Origin: Pseudoips prasinana
Taxonomy: Eukaryota > Arthropoda > Insecta > Lepidoptera > Nolidae
Length of the DNA stretch: 64,000 nt
Direction of reading: 5' to 3'
NCBI GenBank assembly: GCA_951640165.1
Contig: OX621253.1
Location: forward strand, 14,092,001 to 14,156,000
The notes beneath the pieces were generated by a model, which made no database searches, was not told where the DNA came from, and saw only the letters and a program-made list of their open reading frames with translations. Made by a program: the position numbers and the translations under genes. This document shows positions 47,074 to 57,169 of the stretch, piece by piece. Positions within the stretch are counted from its first letter, which is position 1. Every line of letters starts with the position of its first letter.

Positions 47074-48278
47074 GACTCATAAGATATCAAAGTAAGAATT
47101 AAATTTGTCGAGATTGCAAAATATAGATTAAAGGAGAAGGAAATGACTCCATACATTCCTGGGCCCAGGTGTTAACTGAATCAAACTAGCCTTATTTGTG
47201 AGAGGATATAATAACAAGACCTCACTGAAATTTTGGTGAAATTTGGCTATCCAGGAATCAAGTTATATGAAGCATAGTAAAAGTGAGGTTAAATTATAAC
47301 ATTGTAGTTTTTTACAAAATATTTTTGAATGGCTTCGGTTGTGTTATGGTTTTATGCATGGAGAGTGTGACATGTCGAAGATCTGGCACGTTTGGATCCC
47401 CCGCGCCCCGTGCAGTCACTACAGTCGAAGAAAACCACAAATAAAACAAGGAAAATACGTGCGCACTTAAAACGAACAACGAACGAGTGACAGTCAAAGA
47501 GTATGTAAAGGCCGTCAGGCAGAGAAGTGTTGCTCGAAGAAAAACTAAAGGAATACGATCCGCTATGAATCGATTCCACGAAAAACACTTGTCACTCGAT
47601 TTTCAAACATATTCTGATATTTTACCGATTTATTCTTAATCGATTGCGAATAATTCATCATTATTTCATCGATTATTTCGTTTCATAACTTAATTTAAGT
47701 TATCTCGCTTCCTAGATAGAAACATGATACCATATTTTGTGTTTTCTTTTAGAAAAATATAACGGTTTCTGTAATTCACATTTCAACTAGTTAACTGCTG
47801 GGCCCAGAAGTTCCTTCTCCTTTTATGTTTAATCGAGTTTGTAATGTTTCTATGGAGAAGAACGTAAATTAAGATATGAATTCATACGCAATTTATACCA
47901 CATATACATTTAAATATAATTTGAGTCATTGGATATATAAGGAAAATAATTAGTGTTTCTAAAGACATAGGCCGTCATGACCTATATTCAGCAGTTAAAT
48001 TCCATAGAAATACCAACATTATTGTCCGATCGAGCAAACCATATCGTACCTTCTCGGAAGTACATATGTCCTTTTAAACCAAAAATACAAAAAAATCAGA
48101 TCACAAGCACCCGAATAGCGTAACATAATGTATGTTTCATGAAACTGAGTTTACAGTTGAAAAAAAAATTATACTTTAGAGGTGCTTGCGAATTTGGAGA
48201 AATGTTAATTGAAACTGTTTTAATTTAAAAAATATTAATACATCAGCTTATTCAAACAAAACTTCTAGTATTTTTTTT
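47074..48278. other. intron, nothing recognised
   Basis: Open frames at 47312-47588 (-) have no domain support. Confidence 0.5.
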
Positions 48279-48560
48279 ATATCAGAGGGCGACAAGCGAG
48301 TAAGTGGGTCACTTGACGGTAAGTGATCACCGCTTCCCATGGACACTCGCAACACCAGAGGTGTCACGGGTGCGTTGCCGGCCTTCAAAGTCAGCAAACA
48401 AGTGTTGCTGACCCTCCTCCCACCCCAATGAGCTCTGGCGACCTTACTCACACTCGGAAACGCAACATTAAAATTATTATTAAGAAATGTCCTCTGTAAG
48501 GTGGAGATACTTCCCCAGTCGGGCTGCTCTTTGAGCGAATGAACGCTGTGCCCTAACTCT
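48279..48560 (+). repeat. interspersed repeat, 'GAGCAAGTGGGTCACCTGAT' family
   Basis: 'agagggcgacaagcgagtaa', 'gtgatcaccgc', 'catggacactcgcaacacca' and 'gtgcgttgccggcc' in order, as at 54292-54530. Confidence 0.7.
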
Positions 48561-48778
48561 CTTAAATGTATGTATAGTATATGCTTTACTTGGACAAAGT
48601 TTAGAAAGCTTGTTTCACTCAAGTCTTATTTGATTCTCACAGACAGTATATAATACAGCATATTATTTCAAATAAATTTATCAGACCTGCCACAATTTGT
48701 CGTAGATATCATTTAATTAATACGTACTACATTACAATTACATTATTTAAGTTATAATTATAATTGTTTAAGTTATTT

Positions 48779-48872
48779 TTGGATGCGGATAGCGCAAGAC
48801 CGACAATTGTGGGGATCTTTGGGGGAGGCCTTTGTCCAGCGGTATTTCGGCTGATATGATGAAGTTATTATC
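48779..48872 (+). mobile_element. RTE LINE 3' tail fragment
   Basis: 'gcgcaagaccgacaattgtg', 'gggggaggcctttgtccagc', 'ttcggctgatatgatg': the last codons (AQDRQLW-type) and tail of the RTE family. Confidence 0.8.
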
Positions 48873-48904
48873 ATGAAATAAATTTATATGAATAATTTTG
48901 GCCA

Positions 48905-49085
48905 TATCATCAATAGATAATATTGAATATTTGTTTCTGAGTCATGGATGTTTTCTATGTATTTAAGTATTTATCTATCTATATAAGTATGTATATCCTC
49001 GTCTGGTACCCATAGTACAAGCTTTGCTTAGTTTGGGGCTAGGATGAACTGTGTGACATTGTCCCCAGATGGAACGAACAATTTT
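48905..49085 (+). repeat. SINE family C, 3' portion
   Basis: 'gaatatttgtttctgagtca', 'ggatgttttctatgtattta', 'tggtacccatagtacaagct' and 'agtttggggctagga', as in the reverse copy at 54562-54832. Confidence 0.8.
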
Positions 49086-49357
49086 CCTTATAATACTAAT
49101 TGTGGATTTAATATTCATGTAGATACTTCCATCTACAAAACATAACGTCATAAAATATTCGATAATTGTAGTTCACACGTTATCTGGGAAAAGCTAAGCG
49201 GGTATTTGTAATGTGCATAGATTGTGTTATTGTGATGCGTAGTTTGTGGTGATTATAAAATGACGTAGGATAAACAAAGAAACAAATAATAAACTTGCAA
49301 AATACTTTGTGACGTAAAATACGCTATGCTACATAAACCAAGATCAAGTTATAGTAA

Positions 49358-49425
49358 CTAGCTGCGCCCCGCTGGTATAGCCCCAATTTAGTATTATATT
49401 GTAGCCTAGGTGTTAATTCCCCAAA
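49358..49425 (-). mobile_element. Helitron 3' end fragment
   Basis: CTAG at 49358-49361 followed by 'ctgcgccccgctgg', the reverse of the family 3' end. The remainder is decayed. Confidence 0.5.
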
Positions 49426-49449
49426 GGCTAATGGGCTTCTACCTTAGTA

Positions 49450-49570
49450 GAAAGGCGTAGTAACCGCCCTGAACCGTGGAGATGCTAAGAGGGTTGGTTC
49501 TTTGGGCCCTTTTATGCAATTGCAGGTCTACGTTAAAAGGAGACGCAGGCCGCTCGTCCGATTGAGGACA
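49450..49570 (+). repeat. unclassified repeat, shared with 20640-20880
   Basis: 'ttttatgcaattgca', 'tctacgtta' and 'ggccgctcgtccgattga' in the same order as the other copy. Confidence 0.5.
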
Positions 49571-49919
49571 TACACACTAAGTATTGTACTCTCACCGAGT
49601 ACAATACGTCGGTACTTGGATTTCTAATAACCTTGACTAGTTATAACATAGAGCAATGGCAACAATAGGGCTCCAATATGCTGTTTCTGAATGGAACCCT
49701 AAACGTTTCAAAATTCCTAAATGTAATTATAAGCAATACGTATAAAAAAGCTAATAAAAGCAATATTAATGAGACCTAATAACCCGGAACTTTTATAATA
49801 TCCTTCCTAATGCAATAAAAGGAAATAGACTCTATATAAGAAGTTCCTTGCAACTAACTGTATCCTGATTTCATTTATGGCATACTTGGGTCTGATTACC
49901 TAGTACAATTAATGTCCCT

Positions 49920-50140
49920 ACAAATTTCGGCTGCGGGGGCCTTCCCGAGGGAGACTAGGCAGCTATGTAGTATCAGCGTGTGTGTAAGCACTGGTTACCG
50001 CTATTTTCCCTCATGATACGATGAGACGACTATCCAAGACAACCTAGGAGTCAAGGCTCTTCATGCACGGGCGTCTAACACCACTACCGTCTAGAGTCCA
50101 TTTTTGGCTAGACCTAAGAAGATTTCAACGAAGCAGTAAG
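49920..50140 (-). repeat. SINE family B, degenerate
   Basis: 'gagggagactaggcagct', 'gtgtgtgtaagca', 'ctcatgatacgatgagacga' and 'caccactaccgtctagagtc' follow the family order with many changes. Confidence 0.55.
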
Positions 50141-50299
50141 ACCTATAATAATAAACATCTCTCTCTTATATAGCTCGTATGAAAAGAACAGGGTAGGTAT
50201 ACATAGAATTGTCTAACTACTAAAACTGCGCACTTGTTCGCGCATCAACGTGTCGCTTATTATTATTACGACGTATATCGCACCAAGACTAAAGATGCT

Positions 50300-50486
50300 T
50301 TGATCGTCTCTGTTGAAATTACTGATCCGATCTAGCAGGGAAACTCCGAGCATAGCCCTATCCATTGCTCTTTGGTGACCCCACAAAGAGCGACCACGTC
50401 TCTTTTCAATCTTTGAATGTGGGCAGCGCAAGACCGGCAAAGTAGTCCAGCGGTGTAAGTCTTTTGGCTAATAAGATGATGATGAA
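50300..50486. mobile_element. RTE LINE fragment with inverted 5' part
   Basis: 50310-50400 read on the minus strand gives QRAMDRAMLGVSLLDRI from the RTE C-terminal region, while 50405-50486 on the plus strand is the RTE 3' tail ('gggcagcgcaagaccggcaa' to 'gatgatgatga'). The two halves face away from a junction near 50400. Confidence 0.65.
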
Positions 50487-50743
50487 CCTAGTTTAGGAGG
50501 GTTTTACTGGTTTACCAGGCAATAGAGACGTGCGACGGCACAAGTCATCTAGCAAAATAAACAACCAAGTATGTGACCAGCGCCAGTGGGGTTCAAAACA
50601 ACAACCCGACACTGAAATAGATTATACATACATATAATATTGTGACGTGGGAGTGAAAACAGCTAGAAGTATAGGCCCCGTTTTCGTAACATAAAAAAAT
50701 GAGAACATGTTAGAAGAAAACATTTTAGTGTCTACTATAAACA

Positions 50744-50812
50744 TTGAATTACGGTATTCCATAACTCGGAACTGTTTACTCCAGATCTAGCACAATAACC
50801 CTTTTTCTAACA
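50744..50812. mobile_element. MITE family M3, partial
   Basis: 'acattgaattacggtattcc' and 'ataac' followed by 'cacaataacc...tttt', matching the left half of 60609-60716. Confidence 0.7.
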
Positions 50813-50942
50813 AAAAATGTCGAGATCCTAATCAGCTTTAGATGAATATACGTGTATCACATAGATCACTAACTTAATTTTATAAAAACATAAACAAATA
50901 TTATTTGTACTAAAAGTTTGATTGGTATGAAACACAGCGTAG

Positions 50943-50982
50943 TACAGACACCAGCACATCCAGCTACCCCAATCTGTCAAAG
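50943..50982. mobile_element. MITE family M1, fragment
   Basis: TACAGACACCAGCACATCCA then 'gctaccccaatctgtcaaa'; only one end is present. Confidence 0.75.
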
Positions 50983-51223
50983 GAGATCGGCAACCGGCCC
51001 ATACAAACATGGCCTGGAATGGACATAAATAAAACTATTGTGTTGCATTTTGAAGGGGTACCTACTAAAAGGAAATTTTGCAACTTCCATCCTTAACTTA
51101 TCCTTGTCTTCTATATTATAAAAGTAACCTCAATACAAAACCTAGTCACTCGGACAATGATTTAGGCAATTTTCTTTATGTACAATATTGTATGTAAAAT
51201 ATTACCGTACTATAATAACATAA

Positions 51224-51306
51224 ATGAAATGTGTGTAAGGATCGTGACAAATGAAAGTCCGTTGTCTCTGCCTACCCTTCTGGGTAACAGGCATGTGTCT
51301 ATGTTG
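51224..51306 (+). pseudogene. LINE ORF2 C-terminal tail
   Basis: 'gtgtaaggatcgtgacaaatg' and 'gtctctgcctacccttctgg' match the KDRDKWKSVVSAYPSG tail seen at 20430 and 26092. It is cut off by the SINE starting at 51307. Confidence 0.7.
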
Positions 51307-51569
51307 GGACGGGTCTGTTGGCGTGGTTGGTAGATACGCTGCCTTTCACGCCGCAGGTCGTGGGTTCGATTCCCACCCGGGACAAACATTTGTGTGCATG
51401 AACATGTCTGTTTGTCCTGAGTCTGGGTGTAAAGTATCTATATAAGTATGTATTTACAAAAGAAAAATAGTATATGTAATATATCAGTTATCTGGTTTCC
51501 ATAGTACAAGCTCTGCTTAATTTGGGATCAGATGGCCGTGTGTGAATAATGTCCCAGGATATTATTATA
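51307..51569 (+). repeat. SINE family A, full-length
   Basis: Best preserved copy: head 'ctgttggcgtggttggtaga', B box GGTTCGATTCCC, full body, and 'cccaggatattattata' end. Inserted into or next to a LINE tail. Confidence 0.92.
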
Positions 51570-51919
51570 AAAAAGAAATTATATATTATGTATGTATGTT
51601 ACGATACATACATATGTATAATAACATGTAACTGGACGACCGACGTTCGTTGTGCTAATAACTAGAAAAAAAACCCATTTTCTGTGAATTTAATTGAAAT
51701 CATTAGAGCCTTATTCCTAATAAGAATTGCATATCATACATATGCAAAAATGCTATGCACGATATTTACTTGACATTGGTAAAATCATGCATGAATACCG
51801 TAACTTGACTTTAAACCGAATAAAATCAGTGCTGCACTGATAAATATAGGTAAGTACATAATGTACATTCTCGATAAGTTTTAGTAATGGTATGTCTCAC
51901 TTGTTTAGATATATGTATG

Positions 51920-52084
51920 ACTTGCTGTGCCCTGCGGTATTACCCGCGTTAAACGTTATAAATTCTAGCCTATGTGTTATTCGGATATACAAGCTATACA
52001 AAGTCCCATCAAAATCCGTTTGATAGTTATTGCGCGAATAACAAACATCCATACTCACAAACTTTCGCATTTATAATATTAGTA
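51920..52084 (-). mobile_element. short Helitron, decayed end
   Basis: Minus strand: 'tactaatattataaatgcga' start, 'aacggattttgatggg', and 'cgggtaataccgcagggcac' near the 3' end. The terminal CTAG has become CAAG. Confidence 0.75.
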
Positions 52085-52206
52085 TAAAATACCCAATATA
52101 TGTATTAACATTATGTTAATGCAGTCCATTATTGTCCCACTGCAGGGCAAGGGTGTACTCTCTCGATGAGAGTGAAAAAGTCCACCAATAGACTAGTCTA
52201 TTGCGG

Positions 52207-52330
52207 TATAGGTATCAAGAACATTTTCAGAGAACTCGTAAAGATTTCCTGTGAATGATTTCGTTCACCATTTTAAGTACGAGATACTTAATTTCCAATA
52301 AAATGATACATGAATTCGAAAAAGCAGTGG
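52207..52330 (+). repeat. unclassified interspersed repeat
   Basis: Shares ordered blocks with 2738-2870 ('agaactcgt', 'tttcct', 'agtacgagata'). Class unknown. Confidence 0.5.
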
Positions 52331-52411
52331 CCTTTAGTTTGAAGTCATCTGCGATTATCTCTTACAATCAGGTGACCCGCTGGTTCGTTTGACTTCCTAT
52401 TATATAGAATA

Positions 52412-52800
52412 TAAAAACCGGGCAAGTGCAAGTCGGACTCGCGCACGAAGGGTTCCGTACCATCTATACTAATATTATAATTTAATAAATATTATAATAA
52501 GGGTAATCTCTGGATCTACTCAACCGATTGTCAAAGTTATTTCACCAATAGAAAGCTACGGTATTGTGGAGTCTTATAGGCTATGATTCATCATCATTAT
52601 TTTTATGAATCCCGAACTATTATAATTTATCTATATTATAATTTATCATCGGGTTAAAAACCCGTAGTATTACGCGGGACAAACGGGTAGGGACAAAAAT
52701 ATTTATAACGCCGAACGAAGTCCGCGGGCACTGCTAGTTATCTATAAAAACGAGCAAAAAAATCACGTTTGTTGAATGGGAGCCCCATTAAATATTTATG
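52412..52800 (-). repeat. 'AGGGTTCCGT' repeat split by a Helitron
   Basis: 'ccgggcaagtgcaagtcgga' to 'gggttccgtacca' (to 52462) resumes as 'ttatctataaaaacgag' (from 52738). The reverse complement of 7180-7262 gives the same sequence without the break. Confidence 0.88.
52463..52737 (+). mobile_element. Helitron, complete, with empty-site comparison
   Basis: 275 bp, starts TCTATACTAATATTATAA and ends CACTGCTAG, inserted exactly between A (52462) and T (52738) of the flanking repeat without any target duplication. Confidence 0.92.
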
Positions 52801-52913
52801 TTATTTAGTTTTTTAGTATTTGTAGGCAAATTAATATAATAAGATTTAACCATTGATTAAGTAATCCGCCGATCACTATCACGTTGTTCTGCGAAATAGC
52901 CGGTAGCCCCCCA

Positions 52914-53072
52914 GAAGGCCTCTGAAATGGCTTAACGACTACAACCGGGACCGACAGCTTACACGTTAAGCTGTCGGTCCCGGTCACCTTGTAACGTGAC
53001 TTAGCGGGTAGCCCCCGTGGGCGGCTAGAACAACTCTGACACTAGGGTAACCACTGCTCATACGATAAGTAA
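52914..53072. repeat. 5S-derived SINE tail, rearranged head to head
   Basis: 52914-52961 is the family tail in reverse orientation, 52962-53072 is tail sequence in forward orientation ending 'cgataagtaagtt'. The junction forms a 17-bp perfect inverted repeat (CCGGGACCGACAGCTTA at 52945-52961 and its complement at 52967-52983). Confidence 0.75.
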
Positions 53073-53766
53073 GTTAATGTTTGTTAAATACGCGTGAGTA
53101 TAGTTTTAGCTTTTAATTATTAAAGAAACATTCGTTAGTAAAGAATTGTTTTCGTAACTACTGATTACATTATGTGGTCATCGGCGCGTAGAAAAATTAT
53201 ACCTCGAGTTTTCTATCACGTGTTTTATAATTGGAAACGTGTTTTAACCCCCGAAACAAAAAATGACGGTGATATGAGTATGAAGCCATCTTCGGCGTGT
53301 CGATCTTTGTATTTATTTATTAAAGTACTGCCACATGACCCATATTATAAGTACACAGTTAAATAACATCTATAATACATTGTCTGATATGCATCACAAT
53401 AACGGCGTACATAGCATTTGCACTAATTTAGTAAGTAACGACAATTTTTATATGTAAATCTAAATTAAATGAATTAGGAGCTAAACAAACAAATATAAAT
53501 CAATAGTAACGTGACGGCATATATATTACATAATATTATTATTAAAGTACCTAATCAGTTATTCTATTAATGACATGTTTTTGAAAAATAGTGCTTCTAG
53601 TTTCAGTTTTTTAGGGGTTTTATACAACGGGAGTTCGCAATTTAATAGTAATTTGCAGATTTATCAATGTTATCCAGCAAGTATTTTTTCATATTTTCTC
53701 GGTAAGGTTGATTGCTACGACGACGGTTAATCTCAACGGAGACTAGCAAACAGGGCGGATTATAGT
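53073..53766. other. intron, nothing recognised
   Basis: The small open frame at 53172-53366 has no supporting signals. Confidence 0.45.
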
Positions 53767-54033
53767 GCTGTGTGGCTGACGGCATAGAATATAACCACCC
53801 CATCTCATCCCGTGGGGAGCGTAGAATTCGTCCCGAGGGAATATCACCCAGAGAACGGGCAGCAGCGTTTTTCTCTGTACTCTGACTATCATACTGCAAT
53901 CGCCAACCTGTCTGCCAACCGTGGCGATTATAGCAAATCCATCCAAATGGTGGACACAACTTCATAGTAGAAATCTTTTGGGACTTTGCCCAGCAGTGAA
54001 CGTCATTCAGCTGACATAATGATGATGATGATG
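53767..54033 (+). mobile_element. RTE-derived short element, full-length
   Basis: Starts GCTGTGTGGCTGACGGCATA and ends in a GATGATGATGATGG tail. It is 267 bp and non-coding. It retains the shared 'caaatggtggacacaact' block that matches the LINE 5' region (33568-33586 complement) just before switching to the LINE 3' tail. Confidence 0.88.
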
Positions 54034-54291
54034 GTACCGAACTTCCTCAGTCCATATGGGTTCTATAAAGTTCCTATTGGTAGCGGGTTGAGCGATGACA
54101 GTAAGGAGTGGCTCCATATTTTTCATTTGACCGTCGTTGAGATCTTGCGAAAGCCTACATAGCCCAAATTATGGTCCCGCTTCTGTGTTCTTTTAACAAG
54201 ACGTTTACCGATAGCCTAGGATGATTTCCACCGGACAATATGGCTCCTGTTAGATACTTAATAAAAGGGTCGTTCTGCCGTTTATATGTTT

Positions 54292-54530
54292 TATTTATAT
54301 AAGAGGGCGACAAACGAGCAAGTGGGTAACCTGATTGTAAGTGATCACCGCCGCCCATGGACACTCGCAACAACATGGAGTCGCAGGTGCGTTGCCGGCC
54401 TAGAAAAGAGTCCGCAAACAATTGTTGCTGACCCTCCTCACCCATTAATGTTATTATTAAGGAATGTCTTCTGGAAGGTGGAGGTACTTTCAGTAGTGTG
54501 GTTTACCACGGCTAGATTATCTAATTCAAA
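54292..54530 (+). repeat. interspersed repeat, 'GAGCAAGTGGGTCACCTGAT' family
   Basis: 'gagggcgacaaacgagcaag', 'gtgatcaccgccgcccatgg', 'acactcgcaaca', 'gtgcgttgccggcc' and 'ttattattaaggaatgtc' match 48279-48560 in order. Confidence 0.72.
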
Positions 54531-54561
54531 TTTAAGTTCTTTGTGAAAAGTAAAATACATA

Positions 54562-54832
54562 TAATAATAATATTTAGGGACAATGTCACACAGATCCTCC
54601 TAGCCCCAAACTAAGCAAAGCTTATACTATGGGTACCAGGCGACGTATGTATATCGATATATTATATCTATAGATAGGTAAATACTTATATAAGTACATA
54701 GAAAACATCCATGACTCAGAAACAAATATTCGTGCTCATCACACAAATATTTGCACTTACCGGGATTCGAACCCAGGACCACCAGCTTCGTAGGCAGGAG
54801 CACTACCAACTAGGCTACGGTGACCGTCCAAT
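54562..54832 (-). repeat. SINE family C (tRNA-headed), full-length
   Basis: Minus-strand head 'ggtcaccgtagcctagttgg' with 'tagtgctcctgcctacgaag', and B box GGTTCGAATCCCGG. The body ('tttctgagtcatggatgttt') and a 'gtccctaaatattattatta' end follow. Not a working tRNA gene because no second half matches the stem. Confidence 0.85.
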
Positions 54833-55057
54833 TGAGTTAGCATATCGATATTAAAGAATTGTAATGACCAATGACCTTAAACTTCACCAAGAGGAACACA
54901 ATATTTTGTCAATAACAACGGAATACAGAATCTTACACCTACGAAACAAACTATATAAATAGTCTTAATATTTTGGCTGCAAGCCACGACGAGTAAACAA
55001 AACAAATTCGCTAATATTTGCGAATTGTTGCGAGAAATCATCTTGAAGATGCTGACG

Positions 55058-55196
55058 TACAGACGCCAGCACATCCTACTACCCCAATCGGTCAAATTTC
55101 TTTTATAGATTTTCAACTTTATCACATACGCATAAGGTTTACTTTCAATTGGGGAAATTTGACAGATTGGGGTAGCTTGATGTGCTGGCGTCTGTA
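55058..55196. mobile_element. MITE family M1, complete
   Basis: TACAGACGCCAGCACATCC at left and GATGTGCTGGCGTCTGTA at right, nearly perfect, with inner 'ccccaatcggtcaaattt' pairing to 'aaatttgacagattgggg'. Confidence 0.92.
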
Positions 55197-55253
55197 CTTA
55201 CGCCGTCCGTATTATCTTATGCCATACAACTCAAAAATCCTGGTCACAACTTA

Positions 55254-55335
55254 TTGATAGCCCGGAAATCGAACCCGGTACTTTATGCAATACAGTTAGA
55301 CACGCTACCACTGAACCAATAAGCAATCATAGCTT
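55254..55335 (-). repeat. tRNA-like SINE head fragment
   Basis: Minus strand 'gcttattggttcagtggtag' then 'ccgggttcgatttccggg'. There is A-box and B-box similarity but no closing stem, so it is a SINE head rather than a tRNA gene. Confidence 0.55.
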
Positions 55336-55417
55336 ACTAGTGTACCTTGAAGAGCAATGGAGCGAACGGAGTCTATTAAGACAAGAGCCAAATGCATTTA
55401 CAGCCTTCCATAAATCA

Positions 55418-55671
55418 CCGACTGCGGCGAATATTAGAATATTATCACCCCATCTCATCCCGTAGGGGGTGTGGAAGTCGACCCGAGGGAATATCTACCA
55501 GAGGACGAGCAGCAGCTTCTATCTGAGTAGGTACTATGACCATCATACTGCTATCGCCAACCCGTCTGCCAAGCGTGGCGATTATGGCATATCCCCAAGC
55601 TAACCCTTGAGAGGCTTTATGTCCAGCAGTGGACTTTTACAGCTGTTATAGTGATGATTATGATAAAACAT
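55418..55671 (+). repeat. RTE-derived short element
   Basis: 'atcaccccatctcatcccgt', 'gaccatcatactgctatcgc', 'caacccgtctgccaagcgtg', 'gtccagcagtggac' and 'gtgatgattatgat' tail. The 5' end is altered. Confidence 0.82.
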
Positions 55672-55959
55672 AAAACGTGAGTTTTTTTTCTGAAATGACA
55701 TAAATTTACTTGAAGAACTGTTTAAGTGTAAGAGCTAATAAGATTACAAGTTCTAAATGCTGATACCCAAACGATTAGTCACCCATTATCAATACAAATT
55801 GATTACCATACAGTTTTTTAAATACCTATAACTTCAACTATGCCGCATGCCTAACACAACGTATTTACGCTAGTTATGAACGCCCAGGCGGTGCTCGGTC
55901 TCCCAGGTGCTATAATATACATTCCATGACAATATAAGTGACATTGATACGACGCATAT

Positions 55960-56230
55960 ATATAAAGAATAGACAAGGGAATGAGCGCCACAAATCCATA
56001 CAGTTTTAGCTCTGATTACACAGACGTTACAAAGTGGAAGGGTCCAGACGGCAAGCGTCTCAAAGACAGACCACACACAAGATGGGCAGACGAGATAATA
56101 AAAATAGCAGGCCCCTGCTGGCCGCAACTAGCTCAAGATAGAGACCACTAGAATTTTTTAAAGGAAGGCTTTCACCTTTGCCTAAGGGGGGTTCTTGCAT
56201 AAGATTTTTTTTTAGTTTTTCAATAACCGT
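55960..56230 (+). pseudogene. LINE ORF2 C-terminal tail
   Basis: One frame reads KWKGPDGKRLKDRPHTRWAD, then EIIKIAGPCWPQLAQDRDH and a stop, then NFLKEGFHLCLRG. The G-R/K-R-x-x-RWxDE/D, A-G-x-W and AQDR motifs are the C-terminus of endonuclease/RT LINEs of the RTE-like kind. 5'-truncated. Confidence 0.72.
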
Positions 56231-56908
56231 ATTTACCTAAAATTAATTATTATTTATTCATTTTATATTTCATACTTTCTAAACTCTGTAATATACTTGC
56301 GAGAAATATTAGGCTTTTATTTATATATTTACACGGACGTTGAATTACTTCCCTCGAAACGTCGACCCTCAATATTTAAATGTCTGTCAAGCAGTCTAAA
56401 AATAGTAGTTTAGGCCAATTTTCAGCTAGGACGGGCAGTCTCAACGGATTGTATGGTCAATTTTTTTATAATTGTTGTTATATTATAGGGCAGGAGCCAA
56501 ACATTCTCATCTGATGGAGCGGTATTCCAAGCTATAGATCAGGCGCAGGACCGTCAGGTTTTTAACCTCAATTATCTGCGAGGCAGCATATGTGCTGTAT
56601 GTGCATAAACACATTGCTTAACTGATGACTGATGTTAATGACAAAATTGCTTCGGAATGATTAGATTTAATTAAACGCATTATGTAATTAAATGGCAATT
56701 AGATGTTAAGATGATATAACCAATATAAAAAAAAATGAACCAGAGTTTTGGTAGTACTTCTCAGTACTGAAAGTACGTCACTCATTCTCAGTACGTTAAG
56801 CACGTCAAGGTAATGTAAAAATGTGTGGATCCAAGAATATATTGATAATTTTTACTGAATAAAATATTATGTGACTACAATTAATAAAAAAATCACTGTA
56901 ATACTCAC
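56231..56908. other. intron, nothing firmly recognised
   Basis: 56425-56560 has weak traces of SINE family B ('gggcagtctcaacgga', 'gatcaggcgcaggaccg'). Otherwise AT-rich intron of the SH3 gene. Confidence 0.4.
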
Positions 56909-57169
56909 AGAAAAGCATAAATCGTCGGGATGGTCCGTGAAGTAATCGAACAGGGCTATCGCATAAGGTTCCTCTTCTTCATCCACGACAGCGTTGGTGA
57001 GTTGATCTGAAGCGAAATCTGGCGCGTCAGTAGGCCAGAAGCTCGTGGCATCTTCCTCGACTTCAGCAGGTGGAGGAGGTGGTGGAATGGTCGGCATAGG
57101 AGGTGATGGCTCCCTGTCTAGAGAACTATCTTCTGTCTCTTCTTCGTCCCAACTAAAAGGCTTTGAATC
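56909..57169 (-). CDS. multi-SH3 adaptor protein, penultimate visible exon
   Basis: Minus-strand exon after acceptor TTTCTGTGCAG, 87 codons, ending TTTTCT before donor GTGAGT (phase 0). It encodes an acidic stretch DSKPFSWDEEETEDSSLDRE, a proline-rich segment PSPPMPTIPPPPPP (likely ligand for SH3, profilin or EVH1-type domains), an acidic/aromatic linker with SFWPTDAPDFASDQ, and the start of an SH3 domain, EEPYAIALFDYFTDHPDDLC. Joined to the exon at 30729 the SH3 reads DDLCFS then ANSKIKLIRRVDHEWLFG with correct spacing. The intron between is 26,179 bp. 5' exons are not visible between 57170 and 64000. Confidence 0.87.

Noticed and set aside
47312..47588. Overlapping minus-strand open frames
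   Set aside because: No domain or splice evidence; neither frame resembles a known family.
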